Below, one piece after another: positions 1 through 9,662 of a DNA stretch of 64,000 bases. Origin of the DNA: Phyllostachys edulis (lineage: Eukaryota; Streptophyta; Magnoliopsida; Poales; Poaceae); the NCBI GenBank assembly GCA_036346405.1, contig CM070567.1, forward strand, positions 43,753,470-43,817,469, read 5' to 3'. Position numbers and translations under genes: made by a program. The notes under the pieces are model-generated. The model saw only the letters and a program-made list of their open reading frames with translations, made no database searches and was not told the DNA's origin. Positions within the stretch are counted from its first letter, which is position 1. Each line of letters opens with the position of its first letter.

Positions 1-87
1 TGGATCCCTGCAACGAGGGCAAACCAGGTGCTGCTATAGTAATTGTAATTCTCTTCTCACTTGAAAGTTAGATGAGGCCGAAGACAT
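1..87 (-). pseudogene. 5' start of a MULE-cluster accessory gene running off the left edge
   Basis: A minus-strand ATG at 85-87 lies about 70 bases downstream of a minus-strand TATA box (154-162). It opens a serine-rich start (MSSASSNFQ) and meets an in-frame TAG after 17 codons. A neighbouring frame continues without stops to the window edge and another reads a short CPRC-type motif, so a frameshift is likely. By position it resembles the other genes of the cluster (array, TATA box, short leader, ORF). A zinc-ribbon or GRF-like product is only a guess from the Cys pair. The gene continues outside the window, so identity is unproven. Confidence 0.25.
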
Positions 88-153
88 CCTGTTTTACACT
101 AGAAGAAAGGAGAAGAGGAAGAGAAGAGTGAGGTCAATGGCAGCCAAAGCATC

Positions 154-162
154 CATATATAG
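154..162 (-). promoter_or_regulatory. TATA box of the left-edge gene
   Basis: The minus strand reads CTATATATGG, a good plant TATA element. It lies directly downstream (minus sense) of the 25-bp repeat array at 185-410 and upstream of the ATG at 87. The same array-then-TATA layout recurs at 2869 and 8952. Confidence 0.45.
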
Positions 163-184
163 CGTTGAGAGCACGAAGGGGCCA

Positions 185-410
185 CTGTGTGGAAAGGAGG
201 ACGTGACCACACAGTGTGGAAAGCAGGACGTGACCACTCTCTAAAAAGCAGGAAGTGACCACTATCTGGAAAGCAGGACGTGACCACTCTCTCAAAGCAG
301 GACGTGACCACCCTCTGGAAAGTAGGACGTGATAACTTTTTGGAAAGTAGGATGTGACAACTCTCTAGAAAGCAGGACGCGACTACTTTCTGGAAAGCAC
401 GACGTGACCC
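185..410. repeat. 25-bp tandem array with GACGTGAC-like cores (nine units)
   Basis: The core GACGTGAC or a one-base variant starts at about 200, 227, 252, 277, 301, 326, 351, 376 and 401, a spacing of 24-27 and mostly 25 bases. Each unit reads roughly TGGAAAGCAGGACGTGACCA. The core contains ACGT, the usual centre of plant bZIP and G-box sites. That reading is family knowledge, and binding here is inference. The array sits just upstream (minus sense) of a TATA box, so it is probably the promoter-proximal region of the left-edge gene. Short ORFs through it are artefacts of the period. Confidence 0.85.
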
Positions 411-553
411 AAACGAGGCAGATATCCGTACTTATAAATCGGTAATAACAACTTGTTACATCGTAGAAAGCAGTGCAGGTTACAACGCAAATCACTACAA
501 CACTCACATCGCTATGACCAACATGACTCAATACACCAGATAGCTTACAGATA

Positions 554-2840
554 CTAAGTGGCGCTGAAGGAAGAAGGTCTATTCGGGTAGTTCCTGAATG
601 AGTGCCCATGAGTCTCGCATAGCCTACACCTCATTGGTCTTGGCCGATCTCCACGTTGGCTCGCATCCATGTCGTTGCGGATGTGCCGTGACTGACGCCT
701 CCCACGGCCTAGATGCCCTAGTGCTTCATTTGGTGACCACTTCGCTGCTCCCAGCCATAGGTCCCTGTAGTGGCCTTCCACGCCGTAGGAGTTAAACTCC
801 CCATTCCAAGTATCATACAGGTGTCATATGTCGTAGTACTCCGACAAGTACATGCTACAAGATTGGTGAAATACAGCACATGCAGCATATACGTGGGAGC
901 AAGGCTTGTGTAGGAGTTGAGGCTTGTTGCAGGTGCAAACTGCCACATCGCCTATGGTGCAAACATGCTTCCGGTCACCTCTCATGTGGCCGCGAACGTA
1001 CTTGTCCAGCAAGCGGATCTCGAACTTCCTCCTCACGTCATCTATTGTGAGAGCTACATGGGATCGGGCCTTGGTAATATTCTTGTCCATATAGGCAAGG
1101 GTAACCTCCAGTACTGCTTCCCTTTGTCCAAATGCTGCTTGGCCATCATTGCCCGATTGAGGAAGTAACCGACCGTGCGGTTCCATGTCTCGTCGACAAC
1201 AGCGGTGATGGGCAGGGCACGGATCCCTTTCAACACACCGTTGTAGACCTCGAACATGTTGGTTGTCATGATGCCGTACCGAGCACCATAGGTGTCATGA
1301 AGAAGGGACCATTTCTCATAGTCGAGGGCATGCACGCTCATCCACTCAGTGAACTCGCTTTGCGGTGCGCCTGGGCCAGAACCTCCACTTGCCGCTCGGT
1401 TTCGATCTCAAGCTCCTGCCACACATCATCAAACTTGCGCTTCTGGTTCTGCCGGCAGAGCTTCTTGAACTTATTCATGAGGTCTTTGCTCCGGAAGCGC
1501 GTGTGGAGGTGGCGGCTAGATGCCGCATGCACCAACGTGTGCGCATGTCGTTCCATTGGAATGGTGGGCTTGTCTTGTCTTTGCATCTTTGTGCGGCGCG
1601 ACAACAACCCAAAGATGATGGCTTATTATGATGCACACATTCGGCCAGTCCCTTACAACATGTTGCTTTATGTTGGCTAGGAACCACAGCCAACTGTCAG
1701 TGTTCTCATTCTCCACAATTGCAAAGGCAACTAGGAGCAACTGGTCATTGCCATCAGCGGCAATAGCGGTGAGAATGGTGCCCTTGTACTTCCCGCAAAG
1801 GAAAATACCGTCCATAGTCAGAACGGGACGACAGTGGGAGAAGCCCTGGACTGCTGGGCCAAATGCCCAGAAGACTCGATCAAGGATTAGGGAATGTGGG
1901 ATGTTCGACGGGTGGGGCCTGTCCACCCTGTTGATGCATGTCCCTAGATTAGCATCCGCAATTTGCTTTAGCATTCTGGGGACTAGGTCGTACGCCTCCT
2001 TGTAGGTACCGTACAACCCTTCGAGGACTTTCCGCTTCACCCGCCAGACCTTACTGTAGCTAATGGCATACCCTATTGTATTCGCTACGTTAGCCATCAG
2101 GACCTTCGGTGAAAAGGTCAAATCAACGACAACTACATGGCTTATGATGCTCGCGATGTAGCCCGAGGTTACATTTTATGCATTTGCAATGGCTCCTGAA
2201 GCTCATATGTGTGATCCGTCACGACTGTGATGCGGAAGGCCGTTCCCGCCCCAGGGAATCTCTGCGCACAGACTTTGCCAAGGCAAGAGCTAAGCACGCA
2301 CTTAACTATGTATGTGTCAGGATTAGACCAGCAGATAATGGAAGTCATATAATAGTTAGTATGACTTACTGTAGATAGTTCAAGATACAACAAACAACGT
2401 TCAAACTCACCTGTAAACTCGGTAAGTCCGACTGGTCTTCATCGTGAAACTCACGATAGCTTGCTTGGTGGCAGCCTTATGTGGGAAATGTTGCCCCACA
2501 AGTAGGGTGTCCGCATTGAAGGCCCACGAAGACTCGTGCTCTTGGGCCAGAACAAGGGAAGAGGCAAATAAGATAATATGTCAACCAAAACACAGCATAA
2601 AAACCATACGTACGTTGCTGAAATAAACTTATCGTTATGACGTTACCGACTCTTAACCTCAGACACGGAAGACTGCAAATTCAAACATGCATCGCATTAG
2701 TAACGACTTCGGCAAATAGTGCCAACAAAGGACAAACAAAAATGTTAAGTACGAGAGAGGGAGGCACCTCAGAAAGAGGGAGAGATTCCTGAGAGGAATG
2801 ATCGACTGAGTGCGAAAATTTCCCAATTGAGACCTGAGGC
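554..2840 (-). pseudogene. MULE (MuDR-type) transposase, decayed, copy 1
   Basis: This is a Mutator-like transposase gene read right to left. After a TATA box at 2869-2876 and a leader there is an N-terminal exon (about 2640-2415; contains VGQHFPHKAATKQAIVSF) ending at a GTGAG donor. A second exon leads into the MULE core (2121-1640; MDGIFLCGKYKGT holds the first catalytic Asp). The normal second Asp motif, SDRH-like, reads SHH here. The third acidic position survives in TTNMFEVYN (about 1270). A SWIM zinc finger CTCNKPQLLHKPCSH (about 900-940) is complete. The C-terminal zinc knuckle CRLCETHGHSFRNY (about 600-650) has Tyr for the last Cys. The coding sequence is spread over at least four frames, so the gene is dead although its order is intact. 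Neighbours suggest it was the transposase of the 1-10.4 kb cluster. Confidence 0.85.
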
Positions 2841-2868
2841 TTCTGAAGAATGAGTGTGCGGCCGCGCG

Positions 2869-2876
2869 TTTAAATA
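2869..2876 (-). promoter_or_regulatory. TATA box of MULE transposase copy 1
   Basis: The minus strand reads CTATTTAAACG. It lies about 100 bases downstream (minus sense) of the 30-bp array at 2981-3130 and is followed by a pyrimidine-rich leader before the N-terminal coding exon. Confidence 0.45.
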
Positions 2877-2980
2877 GCCGAGCACGGGAGACGCAATGTG
2901 GCGCCCCACAGGTGCAGTCACCTACTGCGTGCACGCACAGGGCAGTCCCTGGCGCTGGCCGAGGCGGCAGTCCCTACCGC

Positions 2981-3130
2981 CTTTCCTAGCAGAGGGGCAG
3001 TCCCCACCGCGTGCGTGGCAAAGGGGGCAGGTCCCTACCACGCATGGCAGAGGGGGTAGGTCCCCTACCGCGCGTGGCAGAGGGGGTAGGTCCCCTACTG
3101 CGCGTGGCAGAGGGGGCAGGTCCCTATCGC
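2981..3130. repeat. 30-bp GC-rich tandem array, five units
   Basis: The last four units start at 3011, 3041, 3071 and 3101, exactly 30 bases apart. Each reads like CGCGTGGCAGAGGGGGTAGG followed by TCCCCTACCG. A weaker fifth unit lies before 3011. Because 30 is a multiple of three, the array creates long open frames with a 10-residue period on both strands. These are not genes. Position upstream of the transposase TATA box suggests a promoter role. Confidence 0.85.
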
Positions 3131-3635
3131 ATCCCACACCGAGGGCAGCTCTGCACGCGACGTGACCCTACGAAGCAACTTTGTGCGGAAACGATGCTAC
3201 GCAGCCCCAAGATTCATTGTACACAGACAGCGACTGATTGGTCGAGACGCAACGTGACGCCGCCCCCCAGAGGGTGCATGTCACCTACCGCGCCTAGTAG
3301 GGGGTCAAGTATATGTGATACTTAAATTTTGCACCTAATGTGTGATGCCTGTAATACTTTTGCGTTCTTATGTGTACTCGTTCATACAATGCATGTTTGT
3401 TCAATGCATATGGATGCCTATAGCTTAATGCACGTGGCACATCGATGCAACAGTCAACTCAATGAAAGGCAATCGCAATGATGCGCCCACCATTTAGTTA
3501 CATACTTTATGAGATTAAACATAATTACGTACAGAGTACCGGGGTACAAGCTTCTCCGCCCGTGCCTAATGATAGAAGGTGCCTCGCACTACCCACATAG
3601 AGTGTTGTACAGGGGGGCGCCTCGGACGTGGCTGG
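3131..3635. other. Spacer left of the CACTA insertion
   Basis: About 500 bases between the 30-bp array and the CACTA element. I see no coding signal. It presumably was continuous with 8320 onward before the CACTA insertion. Confidence 0.5.
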
Positions 3636-4359
3636 CACTACAACACAAAAGCCCTGTAGAGACGTCTATTTTATAGGTTAAAGACGTTTTCAATCGTCTC
3701 TATAGCGTCGTAGAGTCGTTTTTATAAAACGTCTCTGGAGCGCCTCCCCACGTACTGTGTCAAAGATCGTAGAGACGTATTGCTAAGCGCGTCTACAATG
3801 ATATGAGTCGTTTAGATTGCGTCTCTACAAGCTTGGAGACGCTTTCATATATGCATTTCCATATCGTCTCTACTATCCTTAGTCACGCTTTATTGCGTGC
3901 CAAGAAACATAGATACGCATTCATAGACGTATTTAGATTGAGCTAGAGACGTCCATTTTTATTTTATTCAGTAGAAATATTTTATCGCTAGTGAAACTAC
4001 AATGATTCAAAGGGTATATTATCACATATTTTCACAAGTTTCAGATCTTATGTAAAGCCATTTCAAATGTAGAATTACATTGTCGATATATTGAAAAACC
4101 AGAAGAAAAAAACATAGACACTTCGTTGTGAAGTGAATTGAGTTAACAATTGAATCTAGCATCCACATACAAAGGTGCAAACACACCAAAAAACTTCCTA
4201 CAAATCCTACAACTGAATCAAGCGACGAGTGGTTAGAGGGCAGCGACAGCGGCGGCGTCTTCAGGAACAAAGAGCCTAATCCACCTCCAAATAACAGAGC
4301 ACGATACTGCTCGTTGATAAACTTGTTTATTATGTCTATTCATGTGTATCTTTCTTTGA

Positions 4360-4485
4360 TCACGGATGTGGCTTCTTGAAAATGACCGCACCCAATATCA
4401 TGAACAGAGCCCTGAATGCGAACAAGATGACAAGAAAAGTTAGAAGCGGTAAAAGGAATTCAAAGATGTCTTCAACATGTGCCAT
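4360..4485 (-). CDS. 41-residue hydrophobic ORF inside the CACTA element
   Basis: The minus-strand ORF opens MAHVEDIFEFLLPLL, has one hydrophobic stretch covering about residues 10-36, and ends KKPHP before TGA. It is too short for usual gene finders. It lies just downstream, on the same strand, of the last FIZZY-RELATED exon, so it could be a chance ORF in captured intron or flanking DNA, a captured small membrane protein, or an element-encoded peptide. I do not recognise a family. The single membrane-type helix with basic C-terminus is what can be seen; function is unknown. Confidence 0.25.
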   Translation of the reverse strand: MAHVEDIFEFLLPLLTFLVILFAFRALFMILGAVIFKKPHP

Positions 4486-4525
4486 CTTGAATTTCGAATC
4501 GCTTTTGGAGCAGCTCAAGGCCTAC

Positions 4526-5690
4526 CTGCGTCTTCATTGAAGGGAAAATGTTCCAGAATCTGAGGGTTTCGTCGCCGGCTCTTGTCTGTAGATGGAAAAC
4601 ACACATTACATACCCTATTTTGAATAACATGTTTCTCGATAGAATGATGTGTAATGTGGAATAGGAGTTACCTATCCATCAGGCGACATTGCAAGGTAAA
4701 GCACACGCAATGTATGTCTGGTTAGAGTCGTGGCCTGTTTTTCAAAAATATCCAATGGCAAGTGGTATTATTATGCTACTATAAACCTTTCTTGAACCTA
4801 ATGATATGAAGCATTACTTCCACAGAAAACTATACACATATAAAAATTTCAAAGGAACTCATCTATTCCTAGCCTGTAGATTGGCAAATTCAAATGAAAT
4901 AGCCCCTCGTGGGATATTATACTTGGTTTACAACCATATCGATACTATTGTTTTTAAGCATAACATGCCCATTATGGACGGGTACCATAGCAAATGGTTT
5001 TGATTGCTTAAGATTTACATTTATCCGGTGTTTTAAGCAATCCTTAAGTCAATGTTTCAGCCCAGAGAAAATGAGATTTTTCGAAGCAAGCCAAGTAAAG
5101 CCGGTTATTGCGAATGAAATCCTTGCGAGCTTTTGCCAATTTTTATCCCAACAATGTGATTATATCATGTACAATTGTATCGAGATGTCAAGTCTTGAGA
5201 TCCACAATTATGTAAACATACCTTTGACATAGATGGATAGTTCCACACCATGATTTGGTTTTGGGAGTACCCATGGGTGCATACAAGCTCATTCACATTT
5301 TACACGTGCAAGATTGCAAACACGAAATGCAGTTGATGTGGAGAGCGGTTTATATTTAGAGTCGGACAACACAACCTAAGGGCTAGTGATTTTGTTCGAA
5401 CTATAACTTGCTTGGTCACTGTGTCAATTGAATTCACAAGTTCCCATTAGCCATGTTCTAGAACCCGATACACCTATCGGTATTTCCACCTCGATGCCAG
5501 AGGCCTTGCGTCTTGCGGTGACCGGGCTATTGCTTTAACCGCAATGTATTTTCTGTTAGTCTCAACACCTACTTGCTAGAACGCTGGTTCCATACAAGTA
5601 GCTGGTTGTCATTTCCACCAGACGCAAGCTCACGGTCGTCATGCGACCATTTTAGCCCATAGATCTGACAAAATTCGTCACTTCATGTTC
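4526..5690 (-). pseudogene. Captured FIZZY-RELATED/CCS52-type WD40 gene fragment
   Basis: Read right to left, this segment spells consecutive parts of a plant APC/C activator (CDH1/FZR/CCS52) WD40 propeller. Exon a (about 5690-5421) includes ELASGGNDNQLLVWNQRSS, VLRLTE and LVNSIDT. Exon b (about 5340-5222) includes VCNLA and HGYSQNQIMVWNYPSMSK, followed by a GTATGT donor. Exon c (4734-4672) is AG-flanked and includes HTLRVLYLAMSPDG, then TAG, then a GTAACT donor. Exon d (4585-4526) includes AGDETLRFWNIFPSMKTQ, then a GTAGGC donor. Introns are retained, so capture was from DNA. Frameshifts in a and b, a stop in place of the expected Gln at the end of c, and lost residues before AGDETL show it cannot encode a propeller. 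The parent protein recruits substrates to the anaphase-promoting complex. Assignment rests on motif recall. Confidence 0.82.
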
Positions 5691-8150
5691 AGTTCTGAGT
5701 TACAAGTGTTGCGTGGGATGCTTTTAATACGTTTGAGTTTTTTTTTCACGGTTAAATAACAACGCCAGGTGACAGTACATGCAATGTCCAAAGAGTAGGA
5801 AAACTTGGTTAAACGGGAATGTGAACTCAGCCATATAACAACCATTCAATCAAACTACTAGTAGTATGTCAGCGACAATCTTCCAATGTACTACGAAATT
5901 TTCATACATGTACTACATCAAGTGTAGCAACCATTAATCCACTGCCTTATAGTACCTTACATTTTTTAAAAAATCTATTCCAGTTGAAATATGTGCACGT
6001 AAGTATGGAGCACATTTGAACGACCTAACACCTATAAATACAAAGATCTTATGAGAAAACAGATGCAAATGTTACAAGCACATAATTGATGAATTGCTCT
6101 TGAACTATTCACTCTCGACTTTTACCAAACTATCAAATGGCCAACAAAAACCATAATTTTGATATCAACAATTTCTCAATATCAATTCAGCTAAAAAATA
6201 TCTCTAGAATAATTTAACCCAAACTTGGTGAATAATTTGCACCAAACGAAGTAGTATTAGTTACAGAAGTCTCTATTTCATCGAACAACTAATTTACATC
6301 TCTTATTGCAAAGGCGGTCAAGCGTCAAATAAGGTTTCAGAGCATTGGAAGAGAGCAATACCATAGAGCTATTTTCACCTTAAAAAAAAGAAACTTTTAT
6401 TTTTTTTCCCAAATTAATGGTGTGAATTGTCACACAATCGCTAGGTAAGAGAACTCCTTTCGGCTTTGAAGTAACAATCGATTGTGGTAAGAATTGTACC
6501 GTCTGAAATTATCCTCTAAAAGGAACATAAAAGGCCGATTTCCCATTCTTGTGTAAACAAATAAAAGGACAATAAGCAAATGTCATGCACAAAAGATGTA
6601 AATGGAGAAAAACAAGAAAAGCATGTCGAGTTACATGATCATCTTTGATAGCGATATCAAATGCAAATACTACAAGATGGTACCTTAATTGGTGAAAGGT
6701 CGTGAAAGAAAAACATCGAGCATGCAGACACTACTTCTAAAATGTTCTCACACAAAAAAAGCGAGGCAAGGAATAACACCATCTTAAGAAATGCTTGAAA
6801 ATCGATACATACATCCATGCAACATTTGCATCGACACACATAGTATTGATGTGTAGACAATGGAAGCACACGGAGAACAAAAAAATGACATTATGATCAC
6901 ATATTCCAACTTCAGTCATGTGGTAAGGATCTAACAAAATCAGGAGCAATGAAATTAGCAAAGTCAGCTATCTTTAATTTCTTGTTTTGCTTGGAAAGTT
7001 TCAAAGGATTGATAGGAAACCCGTTACTTTAATCTTATCGCATGATGATTGATGATTGAGAAACCAAAGAAACCCACCCATCCTCAAAGCACAAAGCAAT
7101 TTCAGTAAACAAGAACATAGTCATCGAAAAAATAACAGATTGACAAATTCACTAACACACATGCCTATAAATCGAAATGAGAGAGAAATTACCAACGAAA
7201 TTATGGAGAACACCTCGAAACAAAGGAGGTAGCCGATGGTAGACCAGGTCAGACCAAGATCCTACCCTACGAACAGAGGAAGGAGCAAAGTAGCGCACCA
7301 TAAGCGGGGAGGGAAGGAGCCACAAACTAAAGCCCCAACGCAAGATCAAGCAAGTCGAGCACCTACCCCAAAACAAAAACGCTAAATCTAGCCGTAGGGA
7401 AGGGAATGACAAAGACAACCGAAGAGGAAGAGCACGCACCACCCATGGTCACCATATATGCATCCATTCGCGGTGTTGTGCTCTACTAGAAGAAAACAAT
7501 CTTTGCAAAGTCGAGGAGATGAGGAAAGCGGAAGTAAGGATTGGATTTAGTGGGGCCATAGGAGAGCACGACGTTGCTTACCAAGGAGGACGATGTAGAC
7601 AATGCGTGGCATGGGCGGGGGCGACAGACACGGCATGCAAGGCCAAGGCGAGGAGCAGAGGGAGAGGAGATATGGCGACGTGAGGAGAAAGGGAAAGGGT
7701 GGAGGGCGGCGACGCGCCTAGGTTAGGCGAGCGTCGAGCGAGGAGAACCTTATACCAAATTAGCAAGCTTATACCAAAGCGATGGCGACATCGATTAGGG
7801 CGAGGCTAAAGTGAGGCCGGAGATAAGGGAGAGTGTCGATGGCCGCCGCCGCCACGCACCCGAGATGATCGCGAAGAATCGCGGAGGTCTGGCCAAGGGA
7901 GGAGGCGAGAGGAGTTGAGGCGGCGGCAGCGAATTAGGGTTCACGGTGGAGTAGCCATACCTCAATTAGAGGACCGGACAAAGGGGTGCGCGTGATGTAG
8001 GCCCTCGTCTCCCATCGCCGCCGGTCGCCATGATGCGTCTCCTCGTCGGCGCTCACCGACGCCCGAGCCGCGTTGAGGAAGGAGTCGCCAGAGCGCCTCG
8101 TGAGGAGGAAGATAGAATGTGGCGAAGTCCTCTCGTTAATCGGTTCAGAG
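5691..8150. other. Internal CACTA sequence of unassigned origin
   Basis: From about 5691 to 7150 the sequence is AT-rich with no supported coding signal; traces just above 5690 may be an eroded upstream FZR exon. From about 7200 to 8100 it becomes GC-rich and purine-skewed, like a grass 5' leader or first exon. I cannot match it to a family. Confidence 0.35.
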
Positions 8151-8432
8151 GACGCCTGATCAGAGGCGGGACACGTTCTATCTCAGAGCTCGAGTAAACG
8201 ATGGGACGCAATCTAGAACGTCTCAAGAGATGTCTATATGTGCTATCGATTCTGAGTGTAGAGACGTAATAAAAAACGTCTAAATAAAAACGTCTCTAGT
8301 AGACTATTTTGTTGTAGTGTGGCCGTCGTTGTAATGGCACGCACATATACAGGTAGGGTTGGCGCAGCAGCATGTGAGATCATAGGAACTTCCTATGTTC
8401 ACGACCTCCTCGTTGCCCCTCTCACGCTGTAT

Positions 8433-8866
8433 CTATTGGCGGAGCTCATCATTTTGCTCGTTGAGATTGTCAATCCACGCCTTTAACTCAAAGATTCGGT
8501 TCCACAATCTATCCACGTACATCACAACATGTCGTTCATGGGGAGGATCAATCCAGCGGACAAAGTCGCATTTCGCCATCTGCTGCAAGGCACGGTTAGC
8601 ATGGAGGATATATTAGTAGTAACATGAACAAAACTATTTGCTAATTGTACCCCAGAGTGTGGGCATTGGAAGAAACGTCGTCCGCCATCGAAAGGGCCGT
8701 CCGTGACCTGCACCACAGCGTCCTCCCTGTGTCCGTATTTCGGCCATACCGGTTGAGCACGCTTGTTCGGCATCAACCGGTAGTTAGGGCCGAAGTCCTC
8801 CCTCCTTTCGAGGGAAAGGTCTTGCTTCAGCGACCCCGGTTGGACTAGTCCCTCAGCGTCTGCCAT
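8433..8866 (-). CDS. GRF-type zinc-finger, coiled-coil protein (two exons), MULE-cluster accessory gene
   Basis: Exon 1 is 8866-8651 (72 codons, opening MADAEGLVQPG). It ends at a GT donor at 8650-8649, and the intron runs to a TTGCAG acceptor. Exon 2 is 8582-8433 (49 codons plus TAG). Splicing keeps the frame and gives about 121 residues. The product holds a GRF-type zinc-finger pattern: GRRFFQCP at the end of exon 1 joins KCDFVRWIDPP in exon 2, the usual Cys-aromatic spacing of these nucleic-acid-binding domains. The expected first Cys (WPKCGH in relatives, from memory) is Tyr here. The last about 30 residues (VDRLWNRIFELKAWIDNLNE) look like a coiled coil. A TATA box lies about 90 bases upstream. 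This is the best-preserved gene in the left cluster. Function is unknown; MULE association is inferred from position. Confidence 0.6.
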
Positions 8867-8951
8867 GGTATGTTACTGTACGACGGAGAAGGTTCTTCTT
8901 CCTACAGTTCGAAGGGTTAAGTGGTCCTCCTTTCGGAGCGTGAGGCGCACA

Positions 8952-8958
8952 TTTTATA
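8952..8958 (-). promoter_or_regulatory. TATA box of the GRF gene (left arm of a divergent promoter)
   Basis: The minus strand reads GCTATAAAATG, 86 bases before the ATG at 8866. The tandem array 8996-9480 lies directly upstream in minus sense. Confidence 0.5.
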
Positions 8959-8995
8959 GCCCGCGGGGGGAGGCTAACAAAGCGGGTAATGTGTT

Positions 8996-9480
8996 AGCTT
9001 GCAGATGACAAGACCAGACGGGTCGGTTGCATGGCGCAGAGACAAGACTAAACAGGCACTCTGCAAAGGACAAGACAAGACAGGACATCTTCGCAAGCGC
9101 GATGACAAGACCAAAGTGGGCGACTTTGCGAAGTGATAAGACCAGACGGGGCAGCTTTGCGTAGTGATAAGACCAGACAGGGCAGCTTTACGCAGTGACA
9201 AGACCAAATGGGCTAGCTTTGCGCCAGCTTTTTAGAATGAAAAGACATGACTCTGCAAAGAAAGACGTGACAACACTCTGCCTCACCAGCTTTTCAGAAC
9301 GAAAAGACATGACTCTGCAAAGAAAGACGTGACAACACTCTGCCTCCCTAGCTTTTCAGACCGATAAGACAACACTCTACAAAGCAAGATATGAGTTCTC
9401 TCTGCAAAGTAAGACGTGATAGCACTCTGCCTCGCCAGCTTTTCAGATCGACATGACAACACTCTACGTCCTCAGCTTTT
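8996..9480. repeat. Degenerate GACAAGACC / GACGTGACAAC tandem array between two divergent genes
   Basis: The left half repeats GACAAGACCAGACGGGGCAGC about every 35 bases. The right half has longer units of about 65-70 bases containing CTCTGCAAAGAAAGACGTGA, then CAACACTCTGCC and CAGCTTTTCAG. The GACGTGAC core and the preceding GCAAAG resemble the 25-bp array at 185-410, so the two arrays look related. The array fills the space between divergent TATA boxes at 8952 (minus) and 9539 (plus). Confidence 0.75.
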
Positions 9481-9538
9481 CAGAACCAAAAGATAGGACT
9501 CTGCAAAAAAATTACCACACCATGCCAACAATGTGGCC

Positions 9539-9545
9539 TATAAAA
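9539..9545 (+). promoter_or_regulatory. TATA box of the plus-strand coiled-coil gene
   Basis: CCTATAAAAGGG lies 118 bases before the ATG at 9663 and directly downstream of the array. With the minus TATA at 8952 it forms a divergent promoter of about 0.6 kb. Confidence 0.55.
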
Positions 9546-9662
9546 GGGGGTGGAAGAGATCTGGGAGATAACACTACGCAACCAAACCCAACACTACAAC
9601 ACCAGAGCTTCCTCTCCACGCCTCACAGGCTACTACACCAGAGCTTCCTTCACCACGCTAGG

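Larger units (their letters stand above)
3636..8319. mobile_element. CACTA (En/Spm-type) element carrying host gene fragments
   Basis: The left end reads CACTACAACACAAAA. The right end reads TTTTGTTGTAGTG, which is its inverted repeat. The flanking bases are TGG at 3633-3635 and TGG at 8320-8322, the 3-bp target duplication expected of CACTA elements. Both subterminal regions (3650-3960 and 8150-8310) are packed with direct and inverted copies of AGAGACGT / ACGTCTCT-like motifs, the normal transposase-binding architecture of this superfamily. Length is 4684 bp. I see no transposase, so it is non-autonomous. It holds degenerate FIZZY-RELATED exons (4526-5690) and GC-rich sequence near 7300-8100 that may be another capture. 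It inserted between the MULE transposase promoter and the GRF gene. Confidence 0.93.

Noticed and set aside
185..410. Regular direct repeats resembling a CRISPR array
   Set aside because: The 25-bp units are contiguous with no unique spacers, and the genome is plant nuclear.
3011..3325. ORFs with a repeated ten-residue GPLPRVAEGV-like peptide
   Set aside because: The period equals the 30-bp DNA repeat and both strands are open, so this is an artefact of the tandem array.
4022..4270. 82-codon Cys/Phe-rich minus ORF
   Set aside because: No family similarity, splice context or homologous neighbour; it probably is intron or flank DNA in the CACTA element.
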